Source: Stagnimonas sp965279705 (GTDB taxonomy: Bacteria > Pseudomonadota > Gammaproteobacteria > Nevskiales > Nevskiaceae). From it: 64,000 nt of DNA. The notes under the pieces are model-generated. The model did no database searches. It saw only the letters and a program-made list of their open reading frames with translations, and was not told where the DNA came from. The translations under genes were made by a program, and so were the position numbers. Each line of letters starts with the position of its first letter. Position 1 is the stretch's first letter. The stretch is taken from assembly GCA_965279705.1 (NCBI GenBank), contig OZ257257.1:558001-622000 (forward strand). Reading direction: 5' to 3'. Below are positions 8,422 through 15,967 of this stretch, piece by piece.

Positions 8422-9458
8422 GGCGATTTGCGCCGATACCAGCGCGCCATCGCATCGGCAGTGTGCTGGTCGCGTGCCGCCGCGCTAGGCAGCCAACGCT
8501 GGTGACTCGATGCAGCGCGCGTGAAGAAATCCAGCAACGCCAGGTGCCGGCGCATGACGCGCTGCTGTCGGTGCCCGATCAGCGGATTGAAGATGCCGAA
8601 GCGGTTGAATAACTGGCGCGGATTTTTCTTGATCCACAGCCAGCTGCCCATCTCCAGTGTCAGCGGCAGGAAGGTGCGCTTGGCATCACTCGCCACCCGC
8701 AGATACAGGTGATCCCACAGATCGCCGTGCGTCAGGTATTGCAGGCTTTGCGGCTCGAACACGTATTGGTGGTGCACATTGCTCTGGGCAAAGATGCTTT
8801 GCAGGGCGTGCAGCTCGGGCAGGTGCGCAATGGGTGTGGCGCTGTGTGCGAGTGGAAACCAGATGCGGTCGAGCGTGCCGAAACCGCTGTGGCAGTCGAT
8901 GGCGAGGCTGAACTTTCGGCTCAGTAATTCTTCTTCGACCAGCGCACACAGGGCGGCGCTCTCGCATTCCATTGGCGCGCCTTCGACGCCGCGAAACCAG
9001 GGCAGACCCGGCGACAACCGCTGCCCACCGATGAGAAAGGGCACCGGTTCGCGCGCGTCGATGGGGGCATTGCGCATCAGGTCCACGCCACGCGGATTGG
9101 CGCGCGTGCCCAGCAGCAAGCCGCCCGGATTCACCAGCGGCATGAACACCAGTCGCACGCTCTTCAGCTGCTGATGCAGCACCTTGTCCCAGGCGAGGCG
9201 TTTGACCAGCGTGCGCAGGTAGGCAATCACCACTTCGGCACCGATGCGCTCCAGCCCATGCACGCCGCCGAAGAAGCCGACGGCGGGCACCTTGGGTGAG
9301 GGGTTGCCCAGTGTGATGGCGTGCACGGGCAACTGCTGATTGCCCACCTGCACCTGGCAGGCAATGCGCGCTTGCAGGTGTGCGCCGCCTTCAGCAATCA
9401 GCTGTTCGATTTCGACGAGTTCAGGCAGCGTGCGATTGCGCAGCAAGGGGTTGAGCAT
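8418..9458 (-). CDS. M14-type zinc carboxypeptidase / succinylglutamate desuccinylase-like protein
   Basis: Protein of 346 residues. The zinc ligands of the M14 fold are visible as HxxE in GGVHGLERIG (near residue 70) and a later His in AIDCHSGFG; NPGG and an arginine in ANPRGVDLMRN also fit. Such cytoplasmic enzymes remove C-terminal residues or acyl groups; the substrate is not predictable. The ATG at 9458 is chosen because the family-like sequence starts there, but a GTG at 9515 would add 19 residues and cannot be excluded; neither has a strong ribosome site. Downstream gene is coupled by ATGA. Confidence 0.78.
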   Translation of the reverse strand: MLNPLLRNRTLPELVEIEQLIAEGGAHLQARIACQVQVGNQQLPVHAITLGNPSPKVPAVGFFGGVHGLERIGAEVVIAYLRTLVKRLAWDKVLHQQLKSVRLVFMPLVNPGGLLLGTRANPRGVDLMRNAPIDAREPVPFLIGGQRLSPGLPWFRGVEGAPMECESAALCALVEEELLSRKFSLAIDCHSGFGTLDRIWFPLAHSATPIAHLPELHALQSIFAQSNVHHQYVFEPQSLQYLTHGDLWDHLYLRVASDAKRTFLPLTLEMGSWLWIKKNPRQLFNRFGIFNPLIGHRQQRVMRRHLALLDFFTRAASSHQRWLPSAAARDQHTADAMARWYRRKSP

Positions 9459-9585
9459 GGCGACGAGTGTAGCCAGCGCGGGCAGGCGGCAAGATGCTTG
9501 CCCTGACGGTTTCACTAAACTGCAATGTGGCAGTCACAGAGCGTCTTTAGGGTGTGCTTGGTCAAACACTCAAAGGAGTCCAGCC

Positions 9586-9717
9586 ATGCGCGACATCGTC
9601 AACAGCTTCAAAGCGTATCCGGCCATGAGCCTCGCCAGCGCCGTGGTGTGGGGCATGGTCGAGTTCGTCGCTCTGCAACGCGTGCTCGTCACCACGCGGG
9701 TCAAGCCGCAAGCCTGA
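9586..9717 (+). CDS. 43-residue membrane peptide of unknown function
   Basis: A short frame starting at an ATG preceded by AAAGGAG at ideal spacing and followed 16 bases after its stop by a hairpin terminator, which argues for a genuine small gene. The product has a charged N terminus (MRDIVNSFKAY), one hydrophobic segment (AMSLASAVVWGMVEFVALQ) and a basic tail (TTRVKPQA), so a single-span inner-membrane peptide is likely. I do not recognise a family. It is transcribed away from the M14 gene and towards an alpha/beta hydrolase gene on the other strand. Confidence 0.65.
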   Translation: MRDIVNSFKAYPAMSLASAVVWGMVEFVALQRVLVTTRVKPQA

Positions 9718-9733
9718 CGCGCACCCGCGGTGC

Positions 9734-9763
9734 AAAACGCCCTGCCTTCGTGCAGGGCGTTTT
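9734..9763. terminator. bidirectional intrinsic terminator
   Basis: AAAACGCCCTGC and GCAGGGCGTTTT form a 12-bp stem around a short loop, with T runs on both strands. It separates the small membrane-peptide gene (plus) from the hydrolase gene (minus) and can serve both. Confidence 0.85.
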
Positions 9764-9766
9764 CGT

Positions 9767-10657
9767 TCAGGCCGTGGCCGGTCTTGCGTGCTGGGTGATG
9801 AGCGTGGCGATGCGTGGCAGCAGCGGCGTGGGCAGGTCGTGACCCATGTGCTTCAGCACTTCGATTTTCGCACCTGGAATCAGCTTGGCCTGTTCGTAAC
9901 CAGCGGCAACCGGCACCAGCGGATCGTCTTCGCCGTGGATGACCAGCGTCGGTAGCCTGATCTCCGGCAAGCGTTTGTGGCGGCTGCCCGAGGCGAGGAT
10001 GGCGAGCAGTTGGTGGATGTAGCCACGCGGGTAAATCGAGCGATCGATACTCAGTGTGGCGAGCATGCGGCGCTCGGCTTCGGAAGGCACGGCATGCGGA
10101 CTGGCCAGCACCATCCAGGTTTCCGCACCGTGCTCGATGAGGGCATCGCGTTCCTTGCTCTTGGGCCGACGCACGAGGCGCTTCTGCACCTTGAGGCTGG
10201 CTTGCGGCAGGCGGGGATTGTTGCTGCTCGACATGATCGAGGTGAGGCTCAAGCAGCGCGCGGCGTGATCCAGCGCCAAGGTCTGCGCGATCATGCCGCC
10301 CATTGAGAGGCCAACGATGTGCGCGCGCTGGATGTTCAGTGAATCCATCAAGCCCAGCGTATCTTTCGCCATGTCGGCCAGCATGTAGGGCGCTTTTACT
10401 TTGAGACCTAGCTTGCTACGCAGAATGTTCTTGAAGAACTGCGGGTCGCGTTCGCCCTTGATTTTTTCAGAGAGACCAATGTCGCGGTTGTCGAAACGCA
10501 CCACATAAAAACCGGCCGCCGCGAGTGCCTCGCAGAGCGAGATGGGCCACACCACCAGCTGGCAGCCGAGCCCCATGATAAGGACGATTGCCGGGTGCTG
10601 GGGATCGCCGAAAGTTTCGGCTTCGAGTGAGATGCCGTTGGCTGGGTACTGGGACAT
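9767..10657 (-). CDS. alpha/beta fold hydrolase
   Basis: Protein of 296 residues. Alpha/beta hydrolase landmarks are the oxyanion segment IMGLGCQLVVWP, RFDNRDIGLS, the nucleophile elbow GLSMGGMIAQ (Ser near residue 122), the acid in IHGEDDPLVP and the His in MGHDLP. The RFDNRDIGLS pattern is typical of a group resembling aclacinomycin methylesterase RdmC and related carboxylesterases. No export signal. The gene starts 13 bases after the EVE-domain gene on the same strand, so is likely co-transcribed with it. Confidence 0.85.
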   Translation of the reverse strand: MSQYPANGISLEAETFGDPQHPAIVLIMGLGCQLVVWPISLCEALAAAGFYVVRFDNRDIGLSEKIKGERDPQFFKNILRSKLGLKVKAPYMLADMAKDTLGLMDSLNIQRAHIVGLSMGGMIAQTLALDHAARCLSLTSIMSSSNNPRLPQASLKVQKRLVRRPKSKERDALIEHGAETWMVLASPHAVPSEAERRMLATLSIDRSIYPRGYIHQLLAILASGSRHKRLPEIRLPTLVIHGEDDPLVPVAAGYEQAKLIPGAKIEVLKHMGHDLPTPLLPRIATLITQHARPATA

Positions 10658-10670
10658 ATGAGGTCTTTGA

Positions 10671-11132
10671 TTATTCGAGAGAGAGAATGGTGTGCCAGTG
10701 CTCGGCGCGGATCGGCATCACCGACAGCCGGTTGCCGCGTGCGATCACGGCGCAGCCCTGCAAGTCGGCTTCATGCTGCTTCAGCATGTCGAGCGTGATG
10801 GGCTTTTTGAGATGACGCACGTAGCGCATTTCGACCAGAAACCAGCGTGGCTCTTCGAGTTTTGCAGTGGGGTCGTAGTGATGGTGCTTGGCGTTGAATT
10901 GAGTCGGGTCAGGGTAGGCGGCACAGGCCACTTCCATCACGCCATAGATACCCGGCACGTCGCAGTTGGAGTGATAGAAAAACGCCTGGTCGCCGACTTG
11001 CATCTGGTCGCGCATGAAGTTGCGGGCCTGGTAATTGCGCACGCCATCCCAGGGCTCGATGCGCTTCGGGCGCTTCTTGAGGTCATCAATGGAAAAAGCG
11101 TCCGGTTCGGACTTCATCAGCCAGTAGCGCAT
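10671..11132 (-). CDS. EVE domain-containing protein
   Basis: Protein of 153 residues that is almost entirely an EVE domain, a PUA/YTH-like fold: MRYWLMKSEP at the start, WDGVRNYQARNFMRD, and FYHSNC followed by GIYGVMEV are hallmark segments. EVE proteins are thought to bind modified bases in nucleic acids; the specific ligand here is not known. The start codon overlaps the fau stop (TGATG). This stand-alone form is a common chromosomal gene and not by itself evidence of a defence system. Confidence 0.9.
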   Translation of the reverse strand: MRYWLMKSEPDAFSIDDLKKRPKRIEPWDGVRNYQARNFMRDQMQVGDQAFFYHSNCDVPGIYGVMEVACAAYPDPTQFNAKHHHYDPTAKLEEPRWFLVEMRYVRHLKKPITLDMLKQHEADLQGCAVIARGNRLSVMPIRAEHWHTILSLE

Positions 11133-11776
11133 CAGGTTCTATCCAGAAAAGGGCGGTTGAATCGTTGCAGGCCGCGCTCGGTCAGCACCGCATCGATCGG
11201 TTGATCGAAGGGCTCGGCGGGCAACCGATCGACTTGCTGAGCGGCATAGGCGAGACCCAGACGATAAGGCCTGAACCGGCATGGAGACAAAGCCCGGTCG
11301 TAATACCCACCGCCTTGGCCCAGGCGCGCACCGCGTGCGTCGAATCCGAGCAGGGGCAGCACCACCACATCCATCGCCGACGCGGGCAGGGCAACTCCGT
11401 TACGTGGTTGAGGCATGCCCAATTCGTGTGTCTGCAAACGTGTGCCGACCAAGAGCCGAAAGCGCAGTGCGCCGCGCAAGATGACAGGTGCGAATACTGC
11501 AATCTTGCGTGCCTTGAGCGCTGCGATCAGAGGGCCTGTTGGCAGCTCACTTCCCATCGACAAATACACCCCGATGCGTCGTGCGCGTCTAATGACGGTG
11601 CAACGAAAAATTCGTTGTGCAATGGCGCGCGCGGCCTTGCACTGTGCTGATAGAGGGATTGCTTTGCGCTGCGCTCGCAGCGTCTTTCGCAAGTTGCGCT
11701 TGGCAGCCTGCAAATCCAGCGGCGTGGCGCCGCTGGCCCGAATAAGTGTGTCTCCCGCCTGTGCCGTGACGTTCAT
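11132..11776 (-). CDS. fau: 5-formyltetrahydrofolate cyclo-ligase
   Basis: Enzyme of 214 residues converting 5-formyl-THF to 5,10-methenyl-THF with ATP. The family signature GFDARGARLGQGGGYYDRAL is near residues 155-175, and the N-terminal KRNLRKTLRAQRKAI helix carries the basic residues expected near the ATP phosphates. It sits immediately downstream of the 6S RNA gene, matching the E. coli ssrS-ygfA arrangement, so it is probably expressed in part by readthrough of 6S transcription. The ATG at 11776 lies only about 10-20 bases beyond the presumed 6S 3' end. Confidence 0.93.
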   Translation of the reverse strand: MNVTAQAGDTLIRASGATPLDLQAAKRNLRKTLRAQRKAIPLSAQCKAARAIAQRIFRCTVIRRARRIGVYLSMGSELPTGPLIAALKARKIAVFAPVILRGALRFRLLVGTRLQTHELGMPQPRNGVALPASAMDVVVLPLLGFDARGARLGQGGGYYDRALSPCRFRPYRLGLAYAAQQVDRLPAEPFDQPIDAVLTERGLQRFNRPFLDRT

Positions 11777-11784
11777 CGCTGACC

Positions 11785-11934
11785 TTGAGACGACTGTCTC
11801 AAGTGGGCACCGCGTCGGCCATCGGGCTTCCCATTACGAGATGGGCCTGCACGCCAGAACCGAGTAAGGCTCCCGGGGGTTTTCAATTAGGCTCAAGGGT
11901 TTTGGATGAGGCCCTCGAACACCGCAGGAGACAC
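11785..11934 (-). ncRNA. ssrS: 6S RNA (RNA polymerase regulator)
   Basis: Located between zapA and fau, the classic 6S locus. On the minus strand a TATGAT box (11946-11941) precedes a likely start near 11934. The presumed 5' end GTGTCTC can pair with GAGACAG at the 3' end, followed by further closing-stem segments (GGTGTTCGAGGGCC against GGCCGACGCGGTGCCC), and the C- and A-rich interior would give the open bubble that mimics promoter DNA. Length is about 140-150 nt, shorter than E. coli 6S. Ends are approximate. Confidence 0.75.
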
Positions 11935-11940
11935 TCATAA

Positions 11941-11946
11941 ATCATA
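11941..11946 (-). promoter_or_regulatory. -10 box of the 6S RNA promoter
   Basis: TATGAT on the minus strand, seven bases upstream of the inferred 6S 5' end. The -35 region at 17-bp spacing is poor (CGTTCG), which suggests an activated or extended promoter or a different start. Confidence 0.45.
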
Positions 11947-11992
11947 CACCGCAGCGCCCGGTACGAACGCTGAATGTTTTTGATCGCATCGT

Positions 11993-12316
11993 TCAATCAC
12001 TGCTATTGAGAGCCGTGTCGATGTCGCGCCCGAACTGCTTGACCCGGTCGCTGGTTTTATTGTCGTGCGGAAGCACCTTGTCATCGCCTTTCAAGGTCAG
12101 GAACTCGCGCGCCAGATTGAGCGCAGCCATCACCGCGATCTTCTCGGCGGTCAGCGCGCGGCCTCGTTTTTTGATGCCACTCATGCGCTCGTTCAAGAAC
12201 TCTGCCGAAGCCACCAGCGCCTCATGCTCGGCGGGCGGGCAGGTCACGGCGTACTCGCGGCCCATGATCTTTACGTTGATGGTGATCGCGTCGGCGGTGG
12301 GTGCGGCAGGCTTCAT
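11993..12316 (-). CDS. zapA: cell division protein ZapA
   Basis: Protein of 107 residues that crosslinks FtsZ filaments. The N-terminal part (ITINVKIMGREYAVTCPPAEHEAL) is the ZapA domain with the conserved GREY, followed by a long helix (LNERMSGIKKRGRALTAEKIAVMAALNLAREFL) that forms the tetramerising coiled coil. Start overlaps the upstream coiled-coil gene by ATGA. 6S RNA follows immediately downstream, as in many gammaproteobacteria. Confidence 0.93.
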   Translation of the reverse strand: MKPAAPTADAITINVKIMGREYAVTCPPAEHEALVASAEFLNERMSGIKKRGRALTAEKIAVMAALNLAREFLTLKGDDKVLPHDNKTSDRVKQFGRDIDTALNSSD

Positions 12317-12507
12317 GGCGCAGCCTCCTGTTCTAGTTGGCGCAAGCGCTCGACGACACCTTCAATGCGGCGTTTGAGTTCTGCGTTCAAAGCCAGCAGT
12401 CGATCGCGTTCCTGCAACGCGCGCTTCTTCTCTAGCCGCTCCTGCCGGAAGGCGGCAGTCAGGCGCAGAATTTTGGTGCCCAGGAGGTCGAGATCGTCAT
12501 GCAACAT
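12313..12507 (-). CDS. ZapB-like coiled-coil protein (TIGR02449-type)
   Basis: Protein of 64 residues, almost wholly a heptad-patterned helix (LGTKILRLTAAFRQERLEKK, then LNAELKRRIEGVVERLRQLE). Short coiled-coil proteins of this kind are found directly upstream of zapA in Pseudomonas-like genomes and are thought to act with ZapA in division. The stop overlaps the zapA start. A TATACT box at 12520-12515 lies just ahead of the ATG with no visible ribosome site, so a nearly leaderless transcript is possible. Confidence 0.85.
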   Translation of the reverse strand: MLHDDLDLLGTKILRLTAAFRQERLEKKRALQERDRLLALNAELKRRIEGVVERLRQLEQEAAP

Positions 12508-12533
12508 GAGGATAAGTATACGTGCCGTGAAGC

Positions 12534-12570
12534 ATAAAAAAGCTCCGCCAAGTCTTCACTTGGCGGAGCT
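12534..12570 (-). terminator. intrinsic terminator of the degP-like gene
   Basis: AGCTCCGCCAAGT pairs with ACTTGGCGGAGCT (13 bp) over a CTTC/GAAG loop, followed on the minus strand by a run of six T. It lies 20 bases past the protease stop. Confidence 0.9.
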
Positions 12571-12590
12571 GGATACGATGAAATGAGCTC

Positions 12591-14009
12591 TTACTGCACC
12601 AGCAGGAAGAGCGCCCCTTCGCCACGCCGCACATGCAGCAGCAGATCGCCTGTGCCCTGGGTGAGTTTCGCGAAGCTCTCCATATCCGCCACCGGCTTGC
12701 GGTTGACGCCGATGATGACGTCACCCTGGCGCAGGCCCGTACGGGCGGCGGCGGAGCGCGGATCTATCTTTGCGACGACCACGCCACGTGCATCGCCATC
12801 GGTGTTGCTCTCGTCCGCAACGGCGAAGGTGGCGCCTTGCAGCTTGGGATGCACCGAGCTGCCGCTGGCACTGCCATCGGTATCCTTGCCGACCGCGACC
12901 GATATGGTTTTTGGCTTGCCTTCGCGCAGGATTTCCAGCTCCACCTTTTCGCCCACACGCAGCAGGCCGATCACGGTGCGCAGCTGTGCGAAATCGGTCA
13001 CTTCGCGGTTGTTCGCGCGCAGGATGATGTCTTCCACCTTCAAACCGGCCTTGTCTGCGGGGCCTTTGGGCACGACGCGTGAAACGACGACGCCACGTGC
13101 TGTGGGCAGCCCGAACGACTTGGCAAGCTCGGGCGTGATGTCCTGCCCCTGCACACCGATACGGCCGCGGGTAACGCTGCCGGTTTCGATCAGCTGCGCC
13201 ATCACGCTTTTGGCGAGATTGGCCGGGATGGCAAAACCGATACCGATGTTGCCGCCGCTACGCGACAGGATCTGGCTCGGCACGCCCACCAGTTCGCCGC
13301 GCAGGTTGATGAGGGCGCCACCCGAGTTGCCGGGGTTGATCGAGGCGTCGGTCTGGATGAAATCCTCGATGTTGCCGCCGCCAGTGGCCCGGCCGAGACC
13401 GGAGACGATGCCGGTGGTGGCAGTCTGGCGCAGACCAAATGGCGAGCCGATGGCGACCACGAAATCACCCACCTGCATGGCGTCGGAATTGCCAATGGTG
13501 AGTGCCTTCAGGCGCTCGGCTTTGATCTGGATGACGGCCAGATCGCTGTCCGGATCCTTGCCGATGAGTTTGGCGGCAAACTCGCGGTCGTCCGAGAGGC
13601 GCACCTTGATGTCGTCGGCATCGGCAATCACATGCGCGTTGGTGAGGATGTAGCCCTTCGCCGCATCGACGATGGTGCCGGAGCCCAGCGACTGTGCCTC
13701 GCGTTGCTGCGGCTGGTCAGGGATGCCGAAGAAGCGGCGGAAATTGGGGTCTTCCATCATTGGCCCCAGCGGGTTTTGCACATCGACCTTGCTGGTGACC
13801 GAAATGTTGACGACGGCAGGCATCGTCTCGCGCAGCATCGGTGCCAGTGATGGCAAGCCACCAGTGCTCGGCGCGGCAACCATGGCAGGCGGCAGGTCGG
13901 CATGCGCCATTTGCGGCGCGGTGGTGGAAAGCGATAACACCGCAGCGGTGATGCCGAAGCCGACGGCGGCAGCGGCGAGACTAGTGTTGAGCAATGTGTG
14001 ACGAGACAT
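12591..14009 (-). CDS. degP: periplasmic serine endoprotease, DegP/DegQ (Do) family
   Basis: Protein of 472 residues: signal peptide (AAAAVGFGITAAVLSLS up to AHA), trypsin-like domain with His in LTNAHVIADAD, Asp in DPDSDLAVI and Ser in NPGNSGGALIN, then two PDZ domains (the first around GRIGVQGQDITPELAKSFGL, the second ending LLLHVRRGEGALFLLVQ). It degrades or refolds misfolded envelope proteins. Start at 14009, with AAGGA upstream, is preferred to one 16 codons earlier. Whether it is functionally DegP, DegQ or MucD cannot be settled by sequence reading. Confidence 0.9.
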   Translation of the reverse strand: MSRHTLLNTSLAAAAVGFGITAAVLSLSTTAPQMAHADLPPAMVAAPSTGGLPSLAPMLRETMPAVVNISVTSKVDVQNPLGPMMEDPNFRRFFGIPDQPQQREAQSLGSGTIVDAAKGYILTNAHVIADADDIKVRLSDDREFAAKLIGKDPDSDLAVIQIKAERLKALTIGNSDAMQVGDFVVAIGSPFGLRQTATTGIVSGLGRATGGGNIEDFIQTDASINPGNSGGALINLRGELVGVPSQILSRSGGNIGIGFAIPANLAKSVMAQLIETGSVTRGRIGVQGQDITPELAKSFGLPTARGVVVSRVVPKGPADKAGLKVEDIILRANNREVTDFAQLRTVIGLLRVGEKVELEILREGKPKTISVAVGKDTDGSASGSSVHPKLQGATFAVADESNTDGDARGVVVAKIDPRSAAARTGLRQGDVIIGVNRKPVADMESFAKLTQGTGDLLLHVRRGEGALFLLVQ

Positions 14010-14095
14010 CTTGTGGTGTCCTTTGCAGGTAAAAACCGCAGAGTGCGGCAGGGGCATTGACCGTCCGCGATGCCGCCGGTTCCGCGCGCTGAAAG

Positions 14096-14731
14096 CTATT
14101 TCAGGCGGATGTCGGGGTTGGTGGTGTAACGCCCGGTGATCGTCGCCTCTGCCAGCACATGGCCTTGCAACGCGTTGTTGACATCGGCCAGCGTGAATCT
14201 GCCGGTCACCGCCAATGTCGGCACGTCGAGTGCGTAGAGCGTGAAGACGTAGTGATGCGGGATGCTGTCATTGAATGGCGGGCAGGGGCCGTCGTAACCC
14301 AGGTATGGACCTTCCATGTTCTTGTCGCCTGCGAACCAAGCGGTGTAGTCGTTCAAGCCCTGACGGCTTCCATCGGGCCCATCGGGGATGCGTTTGCCGC
14401 CGGGGATGACCGCGCGCGAGCAGCCACCTTCCTCCAGCTGCGTGATTGTCGACGCGATGTCTACCAAGACCCAGTGCACGAAATTGCCGCGTGGGTATCT
14501 GGCAGGGATCAAGGTGCCGGGTGTGTTGACGTAATCGGGTTTGGTCGCAGGCGCGTCGGGGTCGACGCACAGCAGCACGAAACTTTGGGTTTCTTCAGGC
14601 GCATTGCGCCATTCAAGATGGGGCGAAAGGTTTTGCGACAACCGCAAAAAACTCTTCGGATCCTTGACGCAGAAACCGCAGCGCCCGGGGATGATGCCAC
14701 CGTCTTCAAAAGTATCGCTGAGGAGTTTCAT
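14096..14731 (-). CDS. YbhB/YbcL-type phosphatidylethanolamine-binding protein
   Basis: Protein of 211 residues of the Raf-kinase-inhibitor/PEBP family: LSPHLEWRNAPEETQSFVLLCVDPDAP is the conserved ligand-pocket start, with FVHWVLVDI, GPCPP and HHYVFTLYALD further on. No signal peptide, so cytoplasmic. Bacterial members have no firmly known role. The ATG at 14731 matches the family start MKLxSxxF; an in-frame start at 14743 is also possible. Lies between the protease genes degP and sohB, same strand. Confidence 0.88.
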   Translation of the reverse strand: MKLLSDTFEDGGIIPGRCGFCVKDPKSFLRLSQNLSPHLEWRNAPEETQSFVLLCVDPDAPATKPDYVNTPGTLIPARYPRGNFVHWVLVDIASTITQLEEGGCSRAVIPGGKRIPDGPDGSRQGLNDYTAWFAGDKNMEGPYLGYDGPCPPFNDSIPHHYVFTLYALDVPTLAVTGRFTLADVNNALQGHVLAEATITGRYTTNPDIRLK

Positions 14732-14771
14732 GGCACAGATCATCCATTAGCAGTGATTGGCGATTCGACGA

Positions 14772-15809
14772 TTACAGCATGAAGTGTTGGCGCTGCGGCA
14801 CCTCTGCCGCGAGTGCATGGACGCTGGCGGGCTTGAACAATTTGAACAGGCTCAGTTGCAGGCGTTCGGCCAGTGGCTTCTTCTTGCGATAGCGCACGGC
14901 ATACAAGTCAGCGGTGGTCGCACGTTCCAGAAGATAGTCGTCGCTGGTTTTCAGTTCGTCGACCAGTTTGATGGCTAAGGCGCGCGTGCCAAACCAGTGC
15001 TCGCCGGTTGCTACCTTGTCGATCGCCACTTGCGGGCGATGTTCGCTGACGAACTGTTTAAACAGCTTATGAGTGTCTTCCAGCTCCTCACGAAACTTTT
15101 CGCGCGCGGCGTCAGTGTTTTCGCCCAGCATCGTTAGCGTTCGCTTGTGTACGCCGGCGGTATGCAACTCGACATCGACATCGTATTTTTTGAGCAGGCG
15201 ATGGACATTGGGAATCTGCGCCACCACGCCAATGGAGCCGACAATGGCAAATGGTGCCGCCAGGATGTGGTCGGCCACACAGGCCATCAAATACCCACCA
15301 CTGGCTGCCACCTTGTCGACGGCAACGGTGAGCTTGAACTGCCGGTCACGCAGACGCTTGAGTTGGCTCGCTGCCAAGCCATAACTGTGCACAAGGCCGC
15401 CCTCGCTTTCGAGGCGCAGCAGCACTTCGTCACCTTTCTTGAGCACTTGCAGCAATGCGGTGACTTCTTCGCGCAGTTGGCTGACGGCAGAGGCTTCGAG
15501 ATCGCCGTCAAAATCAAGTACGTAGAGGTGGGGACGTTCCGTGACAATTGATTTCAGCAGCGTTTTTTTAGCTTTATTGCGCGATTTAACGATTTTCTTG
15601 TGTGCTGCTTCGTCCAGAAGCTCGGATTCCAAGGCATCGCGCATGCGATCCAGACGATCGTTCAGTGGCTCCACATCCAGCCGCTCGGTTTCTTGATGGC
15701 GCGCCTCGCGCGCCGCACTTAATATCGCCGCCAGGCATAGCAATAAAGCCAACACCAAGGTGATGGACTTGGCGAGAAACATTCCGTATTCGAGCAGGAA
15801 ATCAGTCAC
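14772..15809 (-). CDS. sohB: inner-membrane peptidase SohB (S49 family)
   Basis: Protein of 345 residues with an N-terminal membrane anchor (SITLVLALLLCLAAIL), a SohB-specific N-terminal region and a ClpP-like serine protease domain: nucleophile Ser in DKVAASGGYLMAC and general-base Lys in HTAGVHKRTLTMLGEN, the Ser-Lys dyad of signal-peptide-peptidase-like enzymes. The ORF starts with GTG at 15809; an ATG nine codons later, just before the hydrophobic segment, is an alternative. Active site expected in the periplasm. Adjacent degP-like gene suggests an envelope protein-turnover neighbourhood. Confidence 0.9.
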   Translation of the reverse strand: MTDFLLEYGMFLAKSITLVLALLLCLAAILSAAREARHQETERLDVEPLNDRLDRMRDALESELLDEAAHKKIVKSRNKAKKTLLKSIVTERPHLYVLDFDGDLEASAVSQLREEVTALLQVLKKGDEVLLRLESEGGLVHSYGLAASQLKRLRDRQFKLTVAVDKVAASGGYLMACVADHILAAPFAIVGSIGVVAQIPNVHRLLKKYDVDVELHTAGVHKRTLTMLGENTDAAREKFREELEDTHKLFKQFVSEHRPQVAIDKVATGEHWFGTRALAIKLVDELKTSDDYLLERATTADLYAVRYRKKKPLAERLQLSLFKLFKPASVHALAAEVPQRQHFML

Positions 15810-15870
15810 AGTAATTTACGATTAAGGTGTCGGGACAAGAGTGCGGCAAGTAAATTGCCTGCTTTTTACT

Positions 15871-15900
15871 TTGCGGAAGGATAGGGGTAGTGACTATAAT
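15871..15900 (+). promoter_or_regulatory. sigma70 promoter of the OmpA-family gene
   Basis: TTGCGG (15871-15876), an 18-base spacer, and a perfect TATAAT (15895-15900), about 65 bases ahead of the start codon. A strong promoter fits an abundant outer-membrane protein. Confidence 0.65.
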
Positions 15901-15967
15901 TTTGTTGCGCTGCACTTTTGATCACTTTGCTGTAGCCACCATTTCACAACGCTTGGAGCTTTAAATA

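Noticed and set aside
9586..9763. Small membrane peptide as a type I toxin
   Set aside because: Size and hydrophobicity fit, but I see no antisense RNA gene or promoter opposite it, so the claim is unsupported.
10671..11132. EVE-domain gene as part of a defence island
   Set aside because: Neighbours are fau, 6S RNA and zapA; no restriction, methylation or other defence genes occur nearby, and stand-alone EVE genes are common.
11788..11804. TTGAGAC/GTCTCAA hairpin at the 6S 3' end as a terminator
   Set aside because: No T run follows on the minus strand and fau begins within about a dozen bases; it is better seen as part of, or next to, the 6S closing stem.
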